Positions 12,244 to 26,089 of a stretch of 64,000 bases of DNA are shown piece after piece (position 1 is the stretch's first letter; the number at the start of each line of letters is the position of its first letter). Source of the DNA: Lethocerus indicus (lineage: Eukaryota > Arthropoda > Insecta > Hemiptera > Belostomatidae); contig JACDQD010000010.1 in assembly GCA_019843655.1 (NCBI GenBank), positions 8,725,637-8,789,636 of the forward strand, given 5' to 3'. The position numbers and the translations under genes were made by a program. The notes under the pieces were generated by a model. It had not been told where the DNA came from. It searched no databases and saw nothing but the letters and a program-made list of their open reading frames with translations.

Positions 12244-13024
12244 AGTTCCTCGAGTTGAGTGTCTGAGTGGGGTCAAATTAAAAATGCTTTCCATGGTAAT
12301 ATATGCCCGCAAAGAACAGGTGTTCCGATGTGTATATATGTACGTTGGCAACAGTGCCGATTAAGGTAGGAAGGAACAACAGAGATGGCGATTGGAACGT
12401 GCACCTGACTGGGTCAATAGGTGTGGTACCAGTCAAAGGGAGTATTACAGAACACCTGCGTCGCCTACCTGATTATAATACTCCTCCAAACCACACCATT
12501 GTGTTGTGATAATATAAAAAGATAATAACCAATCGGTAGTGTACCTATCGGTATTTGAATTTCACTATCGACTTCTAAAATTTACGTAGATCTCCTAGAT
12601 TAATTAGTACTTTCCATCTTAAGCCCTAATAAAATCACTACTGAAGACCTTAATGTTCGGTCATTTTTACCGGTCTGATCCCGTCCTGATATTGCCCCCT
12701 CAATTTTCTTGATTTAAAGTCGAATTCGCTATCGGCCCGAAATCTCCAATTAAGTTCATTGCGGACCTGCAAGAAAAACCCCGCGCGGGTGGGGGCGCGA
12801 TAAATTGCCCGAAATAATTCAATTACCGGTCGCGCGTAGGGCCGAACTCATTACCGCTTGAAACTGCACACGCCATAAATTACAACAATAACGCGCTCAG
12901 CGCAACCTAATCTATTGTAATACGTATGCAAATTAAGGCCGCGAGCATGTTGCAACATAGAATGACGTATAGTCAGAAGGAAGGGGGCGCATAGTCAGAT
13001 GTAAATTACAGGAGAACAGTGCTC

Positions 13025-13041
13025 GAGAGAGAGAGAGAGAG
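13025..13041 (+). repeat. GA microsatellite
   Basis: About eight GA units in intron C-D. Confidence 0.9.
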
Positions 13042-13330
13042 CGAAAGCCAACCAGCTCGTCTCTAATTAATGGTTCCACTAAAAACAGCATAACTAGCTC
13101 CATCCGACCCAAGGAATAATAGATCACGGTCGGTATTCACGTTGTGCCCATTATACAACCGCATAGATGAATATAAAACATGTGTAAGGTGCGGGAGGGC
13201 GTCCAAATGGTTTCGGAACTTTTGCGATTTTACAGACAGTAATATAAATGTTACTACTGCGGACTGAGCGAAGCAAAAATTAATCTTGCACAGTTCATCT
13301 CCAGATTAATACTTTCTGTCGATAACGAGT

Positions 13331-13388
13331 CAAATTGTTGAGATACTCGACGCACGACACCTCGGTATTGCGGGTTTAGCATTAGCGC
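13331..13388 (-). repeat. Unnamed interspersed repeat, copy 2 (inverted)
   Basis: Read on the minus strand it begins gcgctaatgctaaacccgca, continues ataccgaggtgtcgtgcgtc, then gagtatctcaacaatttg. It is closest to the 25.3-kb copy at the far end (caatttga(c/g)tc) and to the 7.6-kb copy at the near end. Confidence 0.72.
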
Positions 13389-16300
13389 CCCAACTTCTTC
13401 GTAGATCGTTTATTCGGGGTAGATTTTATTTGATTGCGAACATAATTAATCGAGTTGGCTCATGTAGTTCGTTATCGAACAAGCGCTATCCATGTAATGC
13501 GCATTTATATAAGGCTGTTGCTCTCAATAAAAGTAGTCAGATCAGTGAAGTATCCTTAGTTGAAAATTTAAATTTATATACTTCTGGTATTACACGCCGA
13601 ACAAGTGAGTGGAAACATAGAATTGTACAGGGTCGGGCCATATATAACTACAGTATATGGAATATGAATTATGCGTTTTTTTCACTACTCAATTGCATTT
13701 TCTGTGATGATTTAATCTACCGTGCTGGTTTCCGCAGTTTGATTTCTAACAAAAGCGTATGAATCATTTATGTCCCGGGCCGCGTGCGAAGAATAGGCTA
13801 AACGAATTGATGCACAATAAATAAATTACGAGTAATGAATTCGGAACTATAGGGAGCACCGGGGGTTGGCATTGTTCCTCAGGGACCGCCGGGAGGCCTC
13901 AGAGTCCCGGTATAGTTTTACACGCGAGGCCTGCGTTAAATTCTTATAACAGAAAAGAGAAAAACGCAGCCCTAAGTCCGCGCTACGTAACTCTAATATT
14001 TATCATATGCAGAATTCTGTTAGACTTTATTTTTTAATTATATACCAATGACAATCGTAATTGTAAATGCCTTATCAGTCCCTCGAGTACGATATCGCCC
14101 AATTAGGCCAATACTTTCCAGGAGATTGACTTCTTATAATTAGAGATCTTCAAAAAATGTTGGCCTCGAATGTACAGAAATATAATTGCATAAGCTTCTT
14201 TTAGTACACTGACCTTTAAGTTAATATTTTCTCCGCTATAACAAAATTAGCGTAATTAAAACGTTTTTGAGGTTAGAACTAGGTGTCAGATGGACTTGGT
14301 AGATTGGATAGTACTTAAGATTGATGGATTACTATTAAAAAATTGTTAGTTAGTAAATAAAGCATTTTTTAGACGAAAATTTTATTTCTAGATAATTATA
14401 TAATTATAAAGCCCGGAAAGTGAAAAAAAGTTTCACTTCACTTGTATAATTGTTTACAATCCCATCCGATTTCGTTCTAGTTTCCTATCAATTGCCTGCT
14501 CTCATTTAATATTGGGCATTGAGAGTGTTACTTTTATATGTGCAAGAGAAAGTATCATCAGGAGTTTATGATAACTTATAGAAGGCCCTTGAGGACCGGG
14601 AATATCAGTAATCTACCGATCAGTCGATTTTTAGGTTTTATACTGTTCATCTCATTGTCAGTAGCATCCCTTCGGTAAATTACCGAGGCAGTATATATAC
14701 CATAAGTTTCTCAAGTTCGTTCGGATAACTCCCGATTATGCAATTTCGTTATAGGAAAGATCGCTAAACCAAATTAGTTTCAGCCGTCTTGAAAATTTAA
14801 TGATTAGCGATAGACCCGTTTCTAGCATCGAACCGTCGTCGGTTTCTCAACTGCAAAACTGTTCCGAAGATCCGATCGGTTATGAATTACCTATAGTTGG
14901 GTAAAGCCGCAGCTATCAGTGCCGGTCTCGATCGGCATGAATAATACAAAATATAGGGCGGAAACTCCGACAGATATGCCATCCCCTAACTCGGCCTCCC
15001 CTATTGATTCCTTATTTACTGTCGGGGCCCGCTCTCTCCTATATGTCCGACAAATGCTCGCTTCATTGCCCACCGAGATTCCCTTCCCTCACAGCCAATT
15101 CCCCCATGTAACTATGTATATATCTATACACACATACATAAATATACTTACAGACATCATACTGCCTACTTCCCCCGTGGCACGTCTCTCATCTGAAATT
15201 GATGAGGGACCGACTCCGTCTTTCGACCTTTTAGAAAACTGAAACCTAATGTTTATTTAATCGGCCACCCCTTTTTCGGGCAAAAATATAGTCGAAATAT
15301 TTTCCGTATATTATAATGTATTAATGCGGCCGGGGGCTATTTCCCAGGAGACGGACCGTCGTATATATCGGCTCTCGGGGATGACATGATGACCGCTCTC
15401 AATTTCGCTTCGGCGACCCACGTATTTCTTGCGCACGCCTATATAATGTTAAAGCGACCTACTTGTGGAGTCTTATAGTCAGATAGTCATTCTAGAATTC
15501 CGAATAGTGTCCTTTAATTTCTTATTTACAATTCATGAGCAGAATTTATGGCTGCACCACTTCAATGTGATATTCGATGCGATATCGTTACAGAGATAAC
15601 TGTAGGGGTTTAAAGAATTGCAATGTTTAATGTGCACTGAACGAGCGTGTGATGTGTTTTATCCCGCTCATGAAATATTGTAACAAATATGAAGAAAAAA
15701 AAATAATTTCGAATATTCTGTGTTCGGTAAAAATCGATATAATAGCAGTTCGTGTGGAGTATCTTTAGGTTCGGATCCGCCAAGTATTTCCAGCACCTTT
15801 CGTATCAAAGCAAGGTCCCCCTACCTTGATTTGTGGGGTTTCCGAATAATTCCCTCATATACTTCACAAGACCAAAACGTTCGACTCAAGCAGAGCAAGT
15901 TGATCGTCTTGACTCGGCTACGGTAGCCAATCAAGGTTGGGGTCGTTCAGGCGACAACGCCAATAAGGAGGCGTCGCGCTGTGTGCGGAGGCGTCTTATA
16001 TCCGACCCCGAGGAGCGCGTTAGCCCGCATCATAAACAACCCTTGTTAGAGGCCTCGCGGGGCCGTTATTAATGGCCGTTGAGGAGTGGCAGGTTCAGTT
16101 CATAAGGGGGTAGGAGGGGTGTGGGGCGTCGCATCCATCCTCCAAGGCGGACGGACGGGGACACGTTTAATCACCGGCTCCCCCCCCCCTTCAACCGGGG
16201 ACACTTCCACCGGCTGTAATTAGGTGGTCGCCTAGCGACATCCACTTTGAATTATGCAATTATGGTATATACAATAATTTAATATATGTAAAGGGTTCGC

Positions 16301-19300
16301 CAGAGCGCCAACGGCTCCGGACTGCATCGTTACATAACGCTAGACTAAATACGTGCTACCGACCCATACCTAAGCAAAACCAGGATTTCACTATATACAT
16401 TGGTCTCAAATGCTCGAAACCTACGTTTCTAGCCGCTAAACCGCCCTAAAATATTACAACAAATTCTTTATCTCATCAAATTAGAAAACAATTCCCGTAA
16501 TATAACCGTAAATTTTACAATAGTTTCGGCAATAGTCCGGCCAACGCGCTCTTAGCCGGATAGCGGTTGCGTTCGCGGAGGTAAATTAAATCATTTTGAC
16601 ATTTTAAAACTGATAACACAACTTAAACTTTCCTTTTCGAGCTCGGGTTATTCTGGTCTGGGGCCGCCGGCACGTTCGTATCTCAGTATTTAAACCGCGG
16701 CGCTCCCTTTCATCCCCCGAAAATTTATACTCCGGGGCATTCTCCCTTCAAGTTTTCTTTCATCTCCCCGCGTCTATTAGTTTCATAAGTGTTGTTGCCA
16801 CGAGAAGGCGGAGTAATGAGACCGGAGATTTTCTTCGAACCCCTTTCAACTCGGAACCATTCTCCCGCCCGTTGTGTAAACTGCTCATAACCGAAGAGCG
16901 TTGAAACTTTAATCGGACGGGGTAATACAGGAGGCTGCCGGGGTCCCGGGGGTTAACGGTTTACTCCCGGCGCCCTGATATCCCATCCCCTGCTACTAAA
17001 TTGGGTCCCTCCCCCCCCCAAGGTGCGACTTCAAAGCCGGCCTCCGTCGCCACCTCCGAAAAGAATCGTATTACGCCGCCCCCCTGAAGGCGTTGGCGCG
17101 TATTGAATTTCTTTATTAGCACTTAGGGTCCCTTAAGACTCTCCGCCCGCTCGTAGCACGACTGTTTTCATCCCTGATAAAGCAGCCTAGGTAAAAGACG
17201 CCACGGCCGCCTCTGGTTTCGAAAATCATCAGTTGTGCAACATTACTCTGTGACCGTAAAAAGTACTTACGTAAATATGAAATTCGTTTCAAAAACATTC
17301 AGTAGTATCGCAAAAATATAGGAAATACTCAAATGACGATGACAAGTTTATTATTTTGAACGGAATCCTACTAACGACTCTGAACTTTGGAAAGAATGGG
17401 AAAACAAAATGAATTAGTTCTCATCTTGTTATTGCGTGTACGAATTATTAATCGAATGTATATATGGAAAATATTAAGGATTATCTCCTCGTTACAATTC
17501 ATTTTGCTGCAGGGTAAACCCACTGTGATGAATCCATATCAGGGGAGGGGTTGACATTTCAGAGAGCCCTGTCAGGTAAATATGCCGTCATTCCGGTCGA
17601 CTGATACCAAGATCGGCTTTCCCTTTCTCCGACTGCGAAAAGATCAAAAACCTTTTTCCCTCTTCCGTTTTTGGGGAAGGAAAATTTAATTTCCTTTTAA
17701 TCCCGCCCTCCGACCCCGAATCCCCGCCGACATTTCGATGCAGGGACAGTTCGGATTCTTCCACTGTCAGTGGGACAGGTCCGCTAGGAAATTGCCCGAC
17801 ATTCATTATCAACAGGTGCAGCAACCATTAATCTTCACTTAGTTCTAACCTTGAGCGTACCCAACATGCCCTTGTTTAGTTTCTTCTAGTATTGGCCCAG
17901 TTTACTCAATTTACTACCGTTTTTGCCCACCCAGTGAGTTCAGTTGTCACGGTCCATTATAGGACTAGATGTATTCCAATCTGGAACCAATTGTGGTTGG
18001 TATATTTTACTAGTTTTCAGGATAATAATAATTATTATTATTTATCGCATCATAGCTTAGCATAAGAACGGAATCTCTTAAGTAGTATTTTAATATTTTC
18101 TCAGAAATTCTAAACTAGCAGTTATCCAATGAATTTTTAGTTCATTTTCCCTTTCGGGGGCATGTGTGAAAACCTTTAGCTCCTGAATACCGTCTGGCGA
18201 CTGGTTTTATAACATTAACTTCCAATCTAATTTATTCCTCTGTTCATCGCGTGCTCTTTCAGGCTAAGAATAGGCCGAAATGGTTTGGGACGGTGTTTCT
18301 GGGCCGTTCGCAAAGCCGCCGCCCGTCCGTTTCTTCGGTGGGGGCGCAATTAGCGAGCTCCCGCCCCGGGGGTTATTAGAGGCAATCAACAGGTGAAATC
18401 TTCTGGCTACACCTCGGCCCCGAACTCCGAGAACCGTTCAATAATTCATCGCCGTTAGACTACTAACGCTTCAGAGCGGGATGGGGGCTTTCCCTTTAAC
18501 CGGGTCCCGGCAGCTATAGCCGGGCTAACGGTCCGAGTTTTACACAAGTTGTTGGTGGGAAAGCGGGGAAAGGGTGGAAGGGGGCTCGGATCCGGAAATT
18601 CGGACGTATCGAATTCGGACCCGAAACTTTCACGACCGGCCCCATTTAACGTTCGGTGTATCCGGGCGTTTCCCCTAATTCCAAATACGCGGCCTCTCAA
18701 CCGCAGGCCATAACCGATGTACCGCGAACGTTGTAACTTTCGGCCGATATTTCGTACTGCCCCAGCGCTGGTCGGGAAAATGGTATCGAAACGAGATTTT
18801 GGTCTTCCAACAATAAACGCGATTAAAACGAATAATTAGACTGGTGATTTTTTAGGACTTCCATAAGAAGAATATGTACTATACGTCGGTAATATCTGGT
18901 ATATATATTCAAATAAAGTTCAATGAATGTTATTAAATCACAAAACGATGTACCTTCCGCCGGCCAACGGAATTAATGAAGTAATGTATCTAATTATTAA
19001 CTGTTAATATATTAAACGCAATGCGTGTGCATATTTCATGCTAAAATATCTGTTATAATGAATATGTTGTTATTAAATTGATTGCAGTTTGATTAGAAGT
19101 GTATTAGAACTGTGTATACAAGTTAGTTACCTGTATTACTATTAACTAACACTCAGTTTATTACTGTTATTCTATAGACTCATTTAAGGAGGCAGTCATT
19201 CTAAATTTGAGTTCTGAACAGAAAATTAATTGAATTCATATTTCTGAAAATTCTGTTTCCTCCAATTGTACCATCGATCCACTGTTGAACGTTAGGAACT

Positions 19301-20560
19301 CGGAAAGAAAGTGGCGTTAAAAATTCGCGGACAATTTTAAAAAATACCCGGTCTTTATCTGTCTTTAAAAACGCCTCTCCCTAATACACTTCCGCTCGAA
19401 TTCTACAAGGCTGTCATCGCTAAAATCCAAGCTGTCTTACTTGTCGTCTTCGTTAAGAACTCGGTTCGAATGTCTCTTTTCAAGCCCACTCCATATTCGC
19501 CCACTCCGACTCCGGGCGTCTGACGGCTTTCGAGGCTTCAACTTAAGACGAGTCGAGGATTAGGTGCGTCGCTTAAAGCCTCCCTCACTGGGGCTAAGAC
19601 AAACTTATGTTTGCCAAGCATTCCATATTCACAATTCCCTTTATGTGCCCGCTGCATGTTTTGCACATTGAACTCATCCAATGAGGTTTTTACGGGTAAT
19701 ATATCCCCCAAATGGTTTATTGTCTTTCAATTCGGCATTTCTTCGTAAATATTTTTAATGACAAAAATGTTAAAAACTTTTGAGTAGCCTCGTCTTTAGT
19801 AATCGCTAAGAACCCCTAAGTCCATTCTCACTCAGCCTGTCGGTAGAAGAATTTAAATATACGACGATACTATAGGGGACATTACATATTTATAAAATTT
19901 CAGGTTTAACGGGTGAAGTGCAATGCAAAAGTGTAAAAACAACATAACAATTGCTGGAAACAGTCCGGCTGGATGGGAGGGGCGCGGTTATGGTTGATGA
20001 TATTCTGTGTAACGGTTGTTATAAGGAGGACGGGCCCCTCTAAAGGGATGCTGCTGGAGAAATAAATGAGCCGAGTATTAAGGGGTAAGTAAGCAGTGAT
20101 GGCGCAAACCCCCTCCGCCGCCCCTCTGCCCGGTTTACTTAATAACAAGTGGTTCTTCCCCGACTCCCACTCCCAATGGCTTCATACTCGCTTAGGCATC
20201 TGTTACCACGCTCTCAATTATCCGACGCCATTTTGCATTTAGAAATTTACAATTCGTTAACAGCGCCGCTAATATTTGGGTTGTGCTTTTGGTTTAGCCG
20301 CCATTTATTCTTTTCTGCAGGATTCGATTATGTAAATGTAATTGGCCATAACCATGATGAAAGCGGGCACGATGACAGGTAAATTGCAATGTTACTGAAT
20401 TACGTTTCCCTTAGAAGAATTTATGACGTATAAGACGTTCCTAAAGTTAGCCAAATAATACAATAATATCATTATATGGCAAGTAAAACTCTATAAGCCT
20501 ACCGGAAGGGCTGAGATATTATTTCTAGAAAAACTTCCATATAGGTAAATTTGTATAAAA

Positions 20561-20875
20561 CTCCCTGGTATGTTTCAAATGACACCATTCATAATGACCT
20601 CAACAGACCGACAGAAATCTCGGCTCCTTAAGTTCCATTCCCGCCTTACTACTCATCCTAATTTGCTCGTTCAGTCACTCTTCCATCCACTATCCCCACC
20701 ACGACGGCTTAAACGCCACTGGCCTAGAGATCACTTCGGACAGCAGTTAAATCATGTCAAAAATTGCCATAATCTGGTGGTTTCTTTATCGAGACAAAGA
20801 GGTGAACAATATCAATTGTACTTATAACTGTAAATTTGATTGTGAAGAAATAAACAAACAAAAAAAATATAAATT
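20561..20875 (+). mobile_element. 5'-truncated jockey-type LINE, short copy
   Basis: The copy starts at a PWYVSNDTIHNDL-like reading (actccctggtatgtttcaaatgac), about 300 nt further into the element than the 45.3- and 53.8-kb copies. It continues with LLKFHSRLTTHPNLLVQSL and PPRRLKRHWPRDH, then a tail with ctggtggtttctttatcgag and an A-rich end near 20875. The reading needs at least one frame change, so it is a dead fragment. It lies in intron C-D, antisense to the receptor gene. Confidence 0.82.
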
Positions 20876-23389
20876 TTTAACCGGTTACAGCAACTCTAGG
20901 GGCGAATGCGGCCCCCCGGCGCCTATGTATTATTTATCCGCTCTAACGATCCCCCTCACCCCTATAACAATGACTATTATCGGTGGGGGACCAATTAAAA
21001 ACGAAGTTGGACTCGGCGGATCTGTTTGTGACCGGGGCTATGATTTAAATGACCGCTCGATTGCCCCACGAGCAATTAAAAGTTTGTCCGGGGGCGCCGT
21101 ATCGAGAATTAGGGAAGATGTAAAAAAAAAGAAAAACGAATGAAATTAACGGGTCGAACTCGGTATAATCGGAGGGGGGGAGGCGGCTGGACGGTTTTAT
21201 TGGGGGCCGGCCGATAAATAAGGCCGGCGTCCAAGGAGGGGGACGAGACGGAGGGAGCTCTTGGGAAATCAGGGCCGCGTCCCCGCAAGGATTTGTTCTT
21301 GACGCCGCGACGCCACTGCCTACCGCCCCTGAACTATTTATTGAAATACCCCCCCTTCCCCTACACCGAACTGAGAGCTTTGACCTCGGCCACGATTCAA
21401 TACGGGCGCACTTTTAAATCAGCCCCGCGGCAACGGCCCTGGCCGGCTTTCTTTGGCGCCGCCGGAATAAGTAAGTCGCAGGTGATTTAATCGCCGGACT
21501 TAATGGCCCTGTTCCTCTCACAAATAACACTGGGATGAACAGGGACAGGTTGCTTTATATACGGAAACGAGGTAAAAAACATTGTGAAGATTCGCGGTAC
21601 AAAACATTGAAGCACTGAAAAGAGGGGGTCAGGAAGAAGAAATGATTCAGTCACCTGGTAGTTCTGATTCTTAAACGTGGCAAGAATAGTATCTAACCAA
21701 AAAAAATTAAAAAATTGAATGAATAAAAAATAAATGAAATATGTGACAAAGGAAACCCAGGGAATCCATGGAGCATTCTGACTCGCCACTTGCTCAACGG
21801 CCGACTTGCCTAAGAAAGGAGTACAGTCGGACTGAAAAAATTGTACGTTGCGTTTGCATGTCTGTGTTATATACATAAACAATATTTTACTATAAATATT
21901 ATTATAATGAATAGGCTCGCTCTCCTAATAGTAGTGTGGGTCGCTTTTATCTGGCACGCTTTTATTTCCCCGGAACGAATTCGATTGGCGCACTCAACGG
22001 GCGGCCAAATTGCGATGAATTTATCTGGCGGGACATTTGCGTCCGCGGGAGCCGACGTAAACGGGGAGGGTCGGCCCTCATTTGGGCGTCTCCGAAAACG
22101 CCTGCGATTTACTGCGACAACCAGCCGCAATCGGCAATCTACCGACCGATGATGTCGCCAAAGTATCGGCAACAGGAAATAAATTATTCGAGCAGCCGAC
22201 GGACATAACCGCGCCCAATTGGTAAGAATCGATGATACAAATTCTACATTCTAATAATTGTTAGCTTTATTGTAAAACGCTGGTTCTTATGAAATTGTGA
22301 ATGGGTGGATAATGTTAAATTCAAAACATGCTATGAGTGTACTCTTATGAATGGAAATACGTTGGGAATGATTGCCAACACGAAGAAGGAAAATTCCCGG
22401 ATTATAAATAATACGAATAAGCAACATAAGAACAGGGTTGGCTCAGCTTATGTCGCTTGTGTGTAGGCGAATTTGTATGAGCAACCACATTACCCACAGT
22501 CCCCTGAATGTAAGGCGTATTATCTCAATACCTCGTCATGCAAACCCTGATTTTATACAGCGTATTTCCTATCACTGGTCTTGGGCCTGTCTACTAGAAT
22601 GTGCTATGATCACCAAATATGCAAGATGTAAGAAGGTAGCCCGAAGAAAATAATATCCATCCTCCGTGAAAGAGAGTGCATACGGTGCGGGGGTGGTGGA
22701 GGCTTTCCCTAAACAGGCCCAATCAGTTTAATAAATGTTTGCCCGTGTTTCCCGAGTCAGAGCAAATATTAAATTCCTCGCGCACTTTCGACACGATTCG
22801 CCCCCCCATTCAGTGTTTGGCAATTAATTAGAAACGCCGCGATAAAATGAAAAAATATAAATATGAGAAAAATTAATTAAAAACTTGAACTGCACATTTG
22901 GAAACCAATTGGAAAGAATTTTTTTACACTACGGTACTTATTGGGAGAAACCTACAAAAGAGTATTATATAACTATATTAAGATAAGTAAATTTTCATTA
23001 ATTCATTAAATTCAGCGAAGCTACTGTCTCAGAACACAAGCAGTATTATTATTAGTAGTAACTAACTTTCGGTAGGATTGCTTAATACTTTGGAAAGAAC
23101 CTCGGTTAGCCAGGGTTGACGTTAGCGGGCACAATTTATAGGTTAGTTGGTGGTAATTGAAGTTCTGGTCGCGGAAATTCGTTGAATAACACTATTGATT
23201 TCATATCTGACTAACAAATGTAGGAAACCAATTCTGAGAAGAATCAGGTCCAGAAATATTGAAATATACCTGGGCCTTGGAAATATTGCAGAGGTAATAT
23301 TTAAATATAATTTTGAGCGATTGAAATGAAATTATAACATTATAAATTATAACATTAATTTTCTGGTAATACGAACACGTTCTACTTAC

Positions 23390-23510
23390 AAGTCCGCTGA
23401 GTAGGTAGTGATAAGTCCTCTTCCCCATCGTTATGTCCCTGACGTGGGTGATCACAATCTCCTTTGCCATGTCTGTCGGACAGTCCAAAACTACGTACTT
23501 GTTATTCCAC
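23390..23510 (-). CDS. GluRIA: GluRIA-like glutamate receptor, exon C (amino-terminal domain)
   Basis: Third recognisable exon. It follows the acceptor gattgttttcag and ends at the donor gtaagt. Its 121 nt are 1 + 40 codons (phase 2 in, phase 0 out); the first G completes the Arg begun in exon B. The translation is WNNKYVVLDCPTDMAKEIV followed by THVRDITMGKRTYHYLLSGL. The VLDCPT strand, the helix after it and the G-K-x-T-Y-H-Y-L-L-S strand match the second lobe of the LIVBP-like domain in AMPA-type receptors. Vertebrate GluA subunits have an equivalent DC...GYHYI segment here. It is separated from exon B by 8.9 kb and from exon D by 12.0 kb of intron. Confidence 0.95.
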
Positions 23511-23997
23511 CTGAAAACAATCAAAAACACTCGTCATTAAAAATGGTTCAGAGGAAATTACCAGAAATTATTTCTTGTTATTTAAGTAAATTAAATTTAA
23601 GGGTCTCATTTTATTCAATGTGATTAATTTTTATGTTTGAGAGGAAAAAGAGGTCCGAATAAACAGTCGCATGTTCAAGACAAAATCAGAACGACATGGG
23701 TGGCACACGCGCATCGTGACACCAACGATGTAAAAACTGCGGTCGAGTCCTATCAGGCTGGGTGTACACTCATCCTTAGTAATCAATTACAGAGGTAGTT
23801 TCAGTTTTAGTCTGTCAGTTTGTTTCCCCTGTGTTAAATAAATATATTTTGATATACTGAAGGTAAAATCTTTTTTCTTATTTGAGTCTACACATTCCTG
23901 GCAGTAAAAATATGCTTGGCAGTTTTATGAAATAGAATGAAACCCTTCAGGCATGTTCATTGTTTATAAAAAACTTATAAAACCTTATTGACGTCAG

Positions 23998-23999
<2 letters not shown>

Positions 24000-24053
<54 letters not shown>
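24000..24053. repeat. TA dinucleotide microsatellite
   Basis: An uninterrupted run of about 27 TA units in intron B-C, about 0.5 kb from the acceptor of exon C. Confidence 0.95.
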
Positions 24054-24055
<2 letters not shown>

Positions 24056-24065
24056 CTCGCATACA

Positions 24066-24084
24066 TGAGGCAAATTTTGCCTCA
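24066..24084. repeat. Short perfect palindrome beside the TA run
   Basis: tgaggcaaa-t-tttgcctca: 9-base arms with one central base, 12 bp beyond the microsatellite. Confidence 0.7.
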
Positions 24085-25291
24085 TCTTGCAATCTTGGAA
24101 ATTGATATATATCTAAACATCCTTCCTAGTTGATATGGACAAATAAATTTCACTATTAACAAGAAAATCAGTTAACTCATAAATTAACCGTAATTGATTG
24201 GTCTGACATTGAAATATATTTTAGTGTACACTAGATAATTGAGGTAATCTCGATACGAATCGATTCTGAGGAGATTTGAACAGCTCTTAATACCAACGGC
24301 AAAGATACATGATATAGTTTGAGAACAGGTCCCGGAAAAGGAGCATTCGACTGCAAATTTGGTTCGATGTGGCCCACTGGCTGAGAGCCCCGTGGCGAAG
24401 GCACTTGCTCCAATTCCGGCTTTTTAAGTACCCAAAGGTGAACTCGACTCTGACTTAAGGGGTTCATTACCGGTCGAGCGGTTGGAGGGCCACGGACGCC
24501 GCTGCCGAAATCCTTGCCGCCGGTTAATAAATCGTCTGAGGGGACGATCCACCTTACTTGAGGACTTACTTTACTTAACGCTGGGTTGTTCATATAAATG
24601 GGCGGGGATGTAGGGGAAGGGGGGGGGGGTTGGTTGGGAGGGATTACTCCCCCGTCCCCTCTTTATGACCCGCAGTTGTTTAAGGGCCACCTGTTGTCGC
24701 GCGTTACTTAAATTTACATACGAGCCCCAACGCCCTGGTCCCCCATCGTGCCGCAAACTTAGCCGGGGGCTTCGCGATTAGTCGGTCGGGCACGTGTGCG
24801 AGTCGCTTCCCCTCGCTCCGACTGTTCCGCGACCGGGTGAAATAAATCCGCACAGCTTTAAATCCAACCGGCTTCACACCCCCCAACGAGTTTCAAACTA
24901 GTTAATCATCGGAATGACCTATTTTAGAGAGTATACAGGGGTTGATTACTGGCCAAAATGCAGATTCTCCCAACTTAAAAACTGAATGTTATGAAAGAAT
25001 TTTATTGTGCCTAAAAAGTATATTAGGAAATCATTATTCCTTTCGTCTTAATAAAATTAATTGATATTGATAAACTAGGCAGTATGTCTAAAAATGTTTT
25101 TAAGGAAGGTGACTACCATTAATCGTATTGGGTATACGGCTGACCGTATAATATCATCCGGCAGTTCTGGAATAAACTACCGAAATGTAACCATGTATTG
25201 TATGATAACCGATGAAATAGAGATCCGATATTCCAAAGTAGAATGGTGCAGAAGGTTATAAATATTTTATTTAAAATCAAACATCCGACGA

Positions 25292-25348
25292 GCGCTATAT
25301 ACTAACCCGCAATACCGCGGTGCAGTGCAGCGAGTATCAGGTCAATTT
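25292..25348 (+). repeat. Unnamed interspersed repeat, copy 3
   Basis: It begins gcgctatatactaacccgca, continues ataccgcggtgcagtgcagc, then gagtatcaggtcaattt. Same order of blocks as the other two copies. Confidence 0.72.
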
Positions 25349-26089
25349 GAGTCATCACAACAAACAATTTGTCTACATTTAACTAAATATTTAACTATCG
25401 CGCTTGACTCGGCTTTGAATTGATTGAGTCCAACGCTTATTTTAATAGTTCATGTAATTATTGCGATGTTTTGATTACTATAGCGTTAGTTTTCCCCGAG
25501 TTTTCGGGAACGATAATTCCGAGTGGGGCAATTGGGGAACTATGGCGCGGAATGCTCCATTCCGGGCGGAAACTAATTAACCCAGCGCATGGAACAATGA
25601 TACTTTCACCTGGGATAGGGCGGGCCGTCAAGTGCAATTCAATTCAACGGGGCAAAATCCGTGTCCGCCGTTGGGGACGAAATTGCCGAAACGCCCACTC
25701 GTTTGACTGGACACGAACACCCGCCAAACACTACAGGAATCCGACTGTATTTGTTATCCACTGATGTGCCGAACTATCCGTAAATGTCCGTCAACAGTCC
25801 GTCTGATCGTTCTCGCGTATACAGTTTTACTCTTAAAAATCCGCTCAGGAAAAATTGAGTATGGGACTTGTTTTAGATTACATACCTGTTTTGTTGTCTG
25901 CGAGGGTTGGAATACCGTAGGTTTCGTGTGTTTCTGTCTCCTCCTTTTTGACCGACAATCCGACATAGACTTAAGCCCATTAACAAAAATACCACCCGTC
26001 CCCCGTCGTCACAAAGAGTACAAACCACACGCCCCGAAACACAATAACGAGACACGTGTATATACACACGACAAACAGACAACCACCAC

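Larger units (their letters stand above)
11404..23389 (-). other. Intron C-D of the receptor gene (12.0 kb)
   Basis: Bounded on the gene strand by gtaagt and gatttccag. It contains two jockey-type LINE tails (12131-12243 and 20561-20875), one inverted copy of the CTAAACCCGCA-type repeat (13331-13388), a GA microsatellite at 13.0 kb and GC-rich islands near 11.8, 16.1, 16.9, 18.5, 21.3 and 22.1 kb. The AT-rich parts at 14.0-14.9, 17.3-18.2 and 18.8-19.3 kb show nothing I can identify. Confidence 0.85.

Noticed and set aside
21487..21882. A 131-codon minus-strand open frame with Phe-rich hydrophobic stretches
   Set aside because: The phenylalanines come from A-rich plus-strand sequence; it does not look like a membrane protein family and has no gene context.
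24231..24593. A 120-codon minus-strand open frame
   Set aside because: No recognisable domain; it lies in a GC-rich island where long chance frames are expected.
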